Part shown: positions 33,713 to 37,019 of the stretch, piece after piece
Layout of the letters: each line of letters opens with the position of its first letter
Numbering within the stretch: position 1 is the stretch's first letter
Source: Bacteroidales bacterium
Lineage (GTDB): Bacteria > Bacteroidota > Bacteroidia > Bacteroidales > UBA932
Assembly (NCBI GenBank): GCA_024398295.1
Contig: JAKSJL010000014.1
Location: 1-37,019 of the forward strand
Direction of reading: 5' to 3'
DNA: 37,019 bases
Position numbers and translations under genes: made by a program
Notes under the pieces: generated by a model
The model's database searches: none
Told to the model about the DNA's origin: nothing
The model's input: the letters and a program-made list of their open reading frames with translations, nothing else

Positions 33713-35377
33713 ATGAAAATTAAAAGTATTGCCACATTGGCAGCATGCTCCGTCCTGGTGGGACTGAGTTCATGCAAGCAGAACGGCCAGAGCGCGGCTG
33801 ACTTCCTGGGTTATGACCCAGACGAGCAGCAGCTCTTTATCGGCGACGACATCGCCATCGCCCAGACCCAGTACGGAAAGGTGAAGGGTTACATCCTTCA
33901 CGGTGTGTACACCTATCTCGGCATCCCTTACGGTGCCCCTACATCAGGTGAGAACCGTTTCATGCCACCACAGCCACCTCAGAGCTGGGACGGCATCCTC
34001 CCTACCGTATTCTACGGCGACACCGCGCCTCAGATGACTGAAGGCAAGTACACAAACAGCTATGGTACCTTCGCTGACCACTGGAACTACTATGATGTCA
34101 GCGAGGACTGTCTGAAGCTGAATGTCTGGACACCAAACACAGACAGCGCGAAAAGACCAGTGCTTGTATGGCTCCATGGTGGTGGCTATACCAATGGAAA
34201 CGGCATCGAGCAAGACGGATATCACGGCGAGAACCTTGCGAAGAAAGGAAATATCGTATTCGTGAGCATCAACCACCGTCTCGGTCCTATCGGATTCTCT
34301 GATTTCTCTGCAGTAGATCCAAAGTTCAAGGATTCAGGAAACGTTGGTATGCTTGACATACACGCCGCTCTCCAGTGGGTACACGATAACATAGCAAACT
34401 TCGGTGGCGACCCTTCAAATGTGACTGTCATGGGACAGAGCGGCGGCGGTGCCAAGGTCTGCAACATGGTTGAGATGAGCGATAACAAGGGCCTCGTACA
34501 CAAGGGAGTAGCTCTCAGTGGAAACACAAACAAGGCTCTCGACCAGAACTTCAGCAGCGAGCTTGGAAAGTTCATTGTAAAGGAGGCTGGTCTCAAGCCT
34601 AGCGAGATGAGCAAGCTCCAGCAGATGCCATGGAGAGAGTACTATGCACTCGCGACCAGGGCTGCAGCCAAGTTCGTAGAGGCCCATCCAAACACCACCG
34701 CACGTGGCGCATTCGGCCCTGTAGCGGATGGAGTACACTTCGCTAAGGACACCTACTACCAGGACAAGGAAGCATGGTCAAACAACGTTCCTATGATGTT
34801 CTGTACCACCACAGCTGAGTGGGGAATGAGCAGGACAAGCCCTGAGCTCGAGGCCATTGACAAGGAGCAGGCACTCCAGATGCTTCAGAGAGGAAGCCTC
34901 TTCAGTGGTCCTCGCAGCCCTGAGAAGTGCGCTGAATTATATGAGGCATACGCCAATGTCCTCCCTAACAAGACCAAGCCTATCGAGATCGTGAACCTCG
35001 CAAACGCATCACGCGACATGGTGGTGTCTGTAGCAAACGCAAAGAAATTCCAGGACGCTCCTGTATACATGGCATGGTTTGACTATGAGCCAAACCTCTT
35101 CAATGGCCGCATGCGTGCATTCCACTGCGCTGACATCTGCTATTGGTTCAAGAACACCGACGTCATGATCACCCATACAGGTGGTGGCAAGGAGCCTAGA
35201 GTCCTCAGCGACAAGATGAGCACCGCTCTTCTCAGCTTCATGAAGACAGGAAATCCAAACAACAAACTCCTCCCTGAATGGCCTGAATATACCATAGAGG
35301 AAGGAGCAGTTATGATCCTTAGCAATGACTGCCGTGTCCTCAACGATCCAGATCGTGAGGCAAGAAAGTCTTTGTAG
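33713..35377 (+). CDS. Type-B carboxylesterase lipoprotein
   Basis: The 554-residue protein starts at ATG 33713, with a lipoprotein signal (lipobox LSSC). An upstream in-frame start at 33527 lies inside the GH36 gene and is rejected. Carboxylesterase B motifs are clear: YLGIPYGAP near 66, EDCLKLNVWTP near 128, LVWLHGGGY near 147, nucleophile Ser243 in GQSGGGAKV, acid Glu369 in TTAEWG and His471 in RAFHCADICYWF, a complete triad. Such enzymes hydrolyse small esters; in a plant-glycan locus acetyl or hydroxycinnamoyl groups are likely. It has its own promoter and a tail-to-tail neighbour 2 bp downstream. Confidence 0.88.
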   Translation: MKIKSIATLAACSVLVGLSSCKQNGQSAADFLGYDPDEQQLFIGDDIAIAQTQYGKVKGYILHGVYTYLGIPYGAPTSGENRFMPPQPPQSWDGILPTVFYGDTAPQMTEGKYTNSYGTFADHWNYYDVSEDCLKLNVWTPNTDSAKRPVLVWLHGGGYTNGNGIEQDGYHGENLAKKGNIVFVSINHRLGPIGFSDFSAVDPKFKDSGNVGMLDIHAALQWVHDNIANFGGDPSNVTVMGQSGGGAKVCNMVEMSDNKGLVHKGVALSGNTNKALDQNFSSELGKFIVKEAGLKPSEMSKLQQMPWREYYALATRAAAKFVEAHPNTTARGAFGPVADGVHFAKDTYYQDKEAWSNNVPMMFCTTTAEWGMSRTSPELEAIDKEQALQMLQRGSLFSGPRSPEKCAELYEAYANVLPNKTKPIEIVNLANASRDMVVSVANAKKFQDAPVYMAWFDYEPNLFNGRMRAFHCADICYWFKNTDVMITHTGGGKEPRVLSDKMSTALLSFMKTGNPNNKLLPEWPEYTIEEGAVMILSNDCRVLNDPDREARKSL

Positions 35378-35379
35378 AA

Positions 35380-37019
35380 CTATCTATCGAGATCGCGCAG
35401 GACGACTCCTGCAAGTGAACCGGTGTGTGTGCCATCCGCGATGGTATGCACACCGTTTACAAATACATGCTGGATGCCAGCGGCAAAGGTATGAGGCTTG
35501 GCGTATGTAGCCATATCCTTGATCTTATCTGCGTCGAAGATAGTCACGTCGGCTGCATATCCAGGAAGGAGCAGTCCCCTCTCCTTGAGCTTTATACGCG
35601 ATGCTGGAAGGCCAGTACACTTATATACGGCAGTAGCCATGTCAAGTATCTTGTCTTCCCTCACAAACTTCTCGAAGAAGCGGGCGAAGGTGCCGTACGA
35701 TCTAGGATGCGGAAGTTCCTTACCCAAAGGTCCTTCTGGAGAGTATACGCTACCATCTGACGCTGGCATTGACAATGCATGCGCATAGATCATTTGGAGA
35801 TTCTCCTCCTTCATGGCGAAGGTGGCCTGGTTCACACTCAGCTTCTCTGAAATGAGAAGATACCTTATCATCGCCCACTCGTCCATGCCTGAGATGGCAC
35901 AGCACTCAGCGAGATTCTTTCCTGCATATACCTGGTTCGCAGCATCACTGCATCCAGCCACAATGACCTTGTCTGCACCGCCGAAGCGCTCAAGGCGGCT
36001 GTAGGCGTAGCGCTTCATCTTCTCGCAGGCCAGAGGGTCATCCAGACGCCTCATGATATCAGCATTTGTTCCATCACGAAGCTCAATAGGGATGAACGAA
36101 GTGAAGCCCGTAGAGAACGCTGTGTATGGGTAGCGGTCGAAGCTTATGTCTATGCCCTCGGCGCGAGCGGCATCGATCTTCGCGAGCAGCTGAGGGAGCT
36201 TGTCGAAATTCGCAGGATTCTGCGCCTTCAGATGGCTCACCTCCAGGCGCGCGCCTGACTGGCGCGCCACTTCGATAGCCTCGTCAAGCGCCTCCAGCAC
36301 GTGGTCATCCTCATTTCGCATGTGGATGGAATAGAGAGCATTGTGCTTCGCCACGACCTTGCACAGCTCGACCATCTCGTGCGTATCGGAGTAGCAGCCA
36401 GAGGCATACTCAAGTCCGAAGGACAGTCCCACGGCGCCCATCTCGAGCTGACGGTCGAGGATCTCGCACATCTTCCTGAGATCATCCTCGGTCGCTGGGA
36501 CATTGTAAGGTCCCACCACAGCATCACGAAGGTCGCCATGTCCGACCAGACTGGAGTAGTTTATGCCTATCTTGTGCGCTTCCAGAGCATCATAGAAGCC
36601 ATCTATCTCCCTCCACGCCTTGTGGCCGTAGATTTCCCTATCCTTGCGACGCTCCCACGCCTCATCTGAGTACACGAAAGGCGCGCCGCCGCAGTTTCCA
36701 CCCACCTCGGAGGTAATACCCTGATAGATGCGGCTGTCCCCCTTCGGCGCGAGAAGAAGATTTGTATCTGTATGGGTGTGAATGTCAATGAATCCGGGCG
36801 ACACCACGAGCCCCTGCGCATCGATGATCCTATCTGCATAGGCACCGAGGTCAGTGCCGATGGCCGCTATCTTTCCATCCCTTATGCCCACATCGCCGAT
36901 AATGCCTGCCTTGCCGCTGCCATCGAAAATGTGTCCTCCCTTGATAAGGGTATCAAATGTATTCTTTGTCTTCACGCTCCTGCAGCCCGGCATGATGCCG
37001 GCACTTGCGAACATGAAAC
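35380..37019 (-). CDS. N-acyl-D-amino-acid deacylase-like amidohydrolase (5' end at window edge)
   Basis: The visible 544-546 codons encode a metal-dependent amidohydrolase of the D-aminoacylase type. Numbered from the first visible Met (37014), it has GFIDIHTHTD at about 74-83 with metal-binding histidines 79 and 81, GITSEVGGNCGG near 99, HMRNEDD near 231, EVSHLK near 259, and a C-terminal GYAADVTIFD. The family removes acyl groups from N-acyl-D-amino acids. The visible N-terminus (MPGC) looks like the end of a lipoprotein signal lacking its basic start, so the true start is probably outside the window. No functional link to the PUL is apparent. Confidence 0.85.
   Translation of the reverse strand, partial: FMFASAGIMPGCRSVKTKNTFDTLIKGGHIFDGSGKAGIIGDVGIRDGKIAAIGTDLGAYADRIIDAQGLVVSPGFIDIHTHTDTNLLLAPKGDSRIYQGITSEVGGNCGGAPFVYSDEAWERRKDREIYGHKAWREIDGFYDALEAHKIGINYSSLVGHGDLRDAVVGPYNVPATEDDLRKMCEILDRQLEMGAVGLSFGLEYASGCYSDTHEMVELCKVVAKHNALYSIHMRNEDDHVLEALDEAIEVARQSGARLEVSHLKAQNPANFDKLPQLLAKIDAARAEGIDISFDRYPYTAFSTGFTSFIPIELRDGTNADIMRRLDDPLACEKMKRYAYSRLERFGGADKVIVAGCSDAANQVYAGKNLAECCAISGMDEWAMIRYLLISEKLSVNQATFAMKEENLQMIYAHALSMPASDGSVYSPEGPLGKELPHPRSYGTFARFFEKFVREDKILDMATAVYKCTGLPASRIKLKERGLLLPGYAADVTIFDADKIKDMATYAKPHTFAAGIQHVFVNGVHTIADGTHTGSLAGVVLRDLDR

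Larger units (their letters stand above)
5566..35377. other. Polysaccharide utilization locus, predicted (galacto)glucomannan
   Basis: A contiguous block contains SusC and SusD homologues, two surface glycan-binding proteins, an AraC regulator, GH5 (three), GH26, GH31, GH36, GH94 and GH130 enzymes, a GPH symporter and three esterase activities. The GH26, GH5_7, GH130_1 and GH36 set is the known signature of mannan or galactomannan loci. The cellobiose phosphorylase and a subfamily 4-like GH5 add the glucose part, pointing to glucomannan. The substrate is inferred from family content. Confidence 0.85.

Noticed and set aside
1..37019. Mobile element, CRISPR, tRNA or rRNA
   Set aside because: No transposase or integrase protein, no regularly spaced repeat and no recognisable RNA gene was seen on either strand.

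Overview
The window comes from a member of the Bacteroidota, most likely Bacteroidales. It has an adjacent SusC/SusD pair with surface glycan-binding lipoproteins, -7 promoter boxes of the TAnnTTTG type with a TTG-like element about 18-20 bp upstream, almost no Shine-Dalgarno sequences, and many lipoprotein signal peptides. The genus cannot be fixed from this sequence alone. No tRNA, rRNA, CRISPR array, insertion sequence or phage gene was seen. Coding density is very high and no gene-free gap exceeds 300 bp.

Left flank (1-5565). On the minus strand a GlpT-like glycerol-3-phosphate:phosphate antiporter is followed 2 bp later by a secreted lipoprotein of the calcineurin-like phosphoesterase family, which is cut by the left edge. 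On the plus strand grpE, dnaJ and a small cysteine-motif protein (C_GCAxxG_C_C type) form a tight cluster.

Core (5566-35377). This is a large polysaccharide utilization locus (PUL), best explained as an acetylated (galacto)glucomannan system with a possible xyloglucan side activity. A minus-strand pair, a PA14-containing GH31 (alpha-xylosidase-like) and a SASA-type acetylesterase, is transcribed away from an AraC-type regulator. Downstream of the regulator, one long co-directional run encodes: a GH5_7 mannanase fused to a CE7 acetylesterase; SusC; SusD; two surface glycan-binding proteins; a strong terminator-like hairpin; a GH26 mannanase; a GH5 (subfamily 4-like) endoglucanase; a GH130_1 mannosylglucose phosphorylase; a GPH-family sugar symporter; another GH5; a GH94 cellobiose phosphorylase; and a GH36 alpha-galactosidase. 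A carboxylesterase with its own promoter closes the run.

Working model. Surface lipoproteins bind and cut deacetylated glucomannan, and SusCD imports the oligosaccharides. GH36, the SASA esterase, the GH31 and the esterase trim decorations. The symporter carries disaccharides into the cytoplasm, where GH130 and GH94 split Man-Glc and Glc-Glc with phosphate, saving ATP. Neither a beta-mannosidase, a beta-glucosidase nor a mannobiose 2-epimerase is encoded in the window.

Right flank (35380-37019). A minus-strand N-acyl-D-amino-acid deacylase-like amidohydrolase converges on the esterase. Its N-terminus is probably cut by the window edge.
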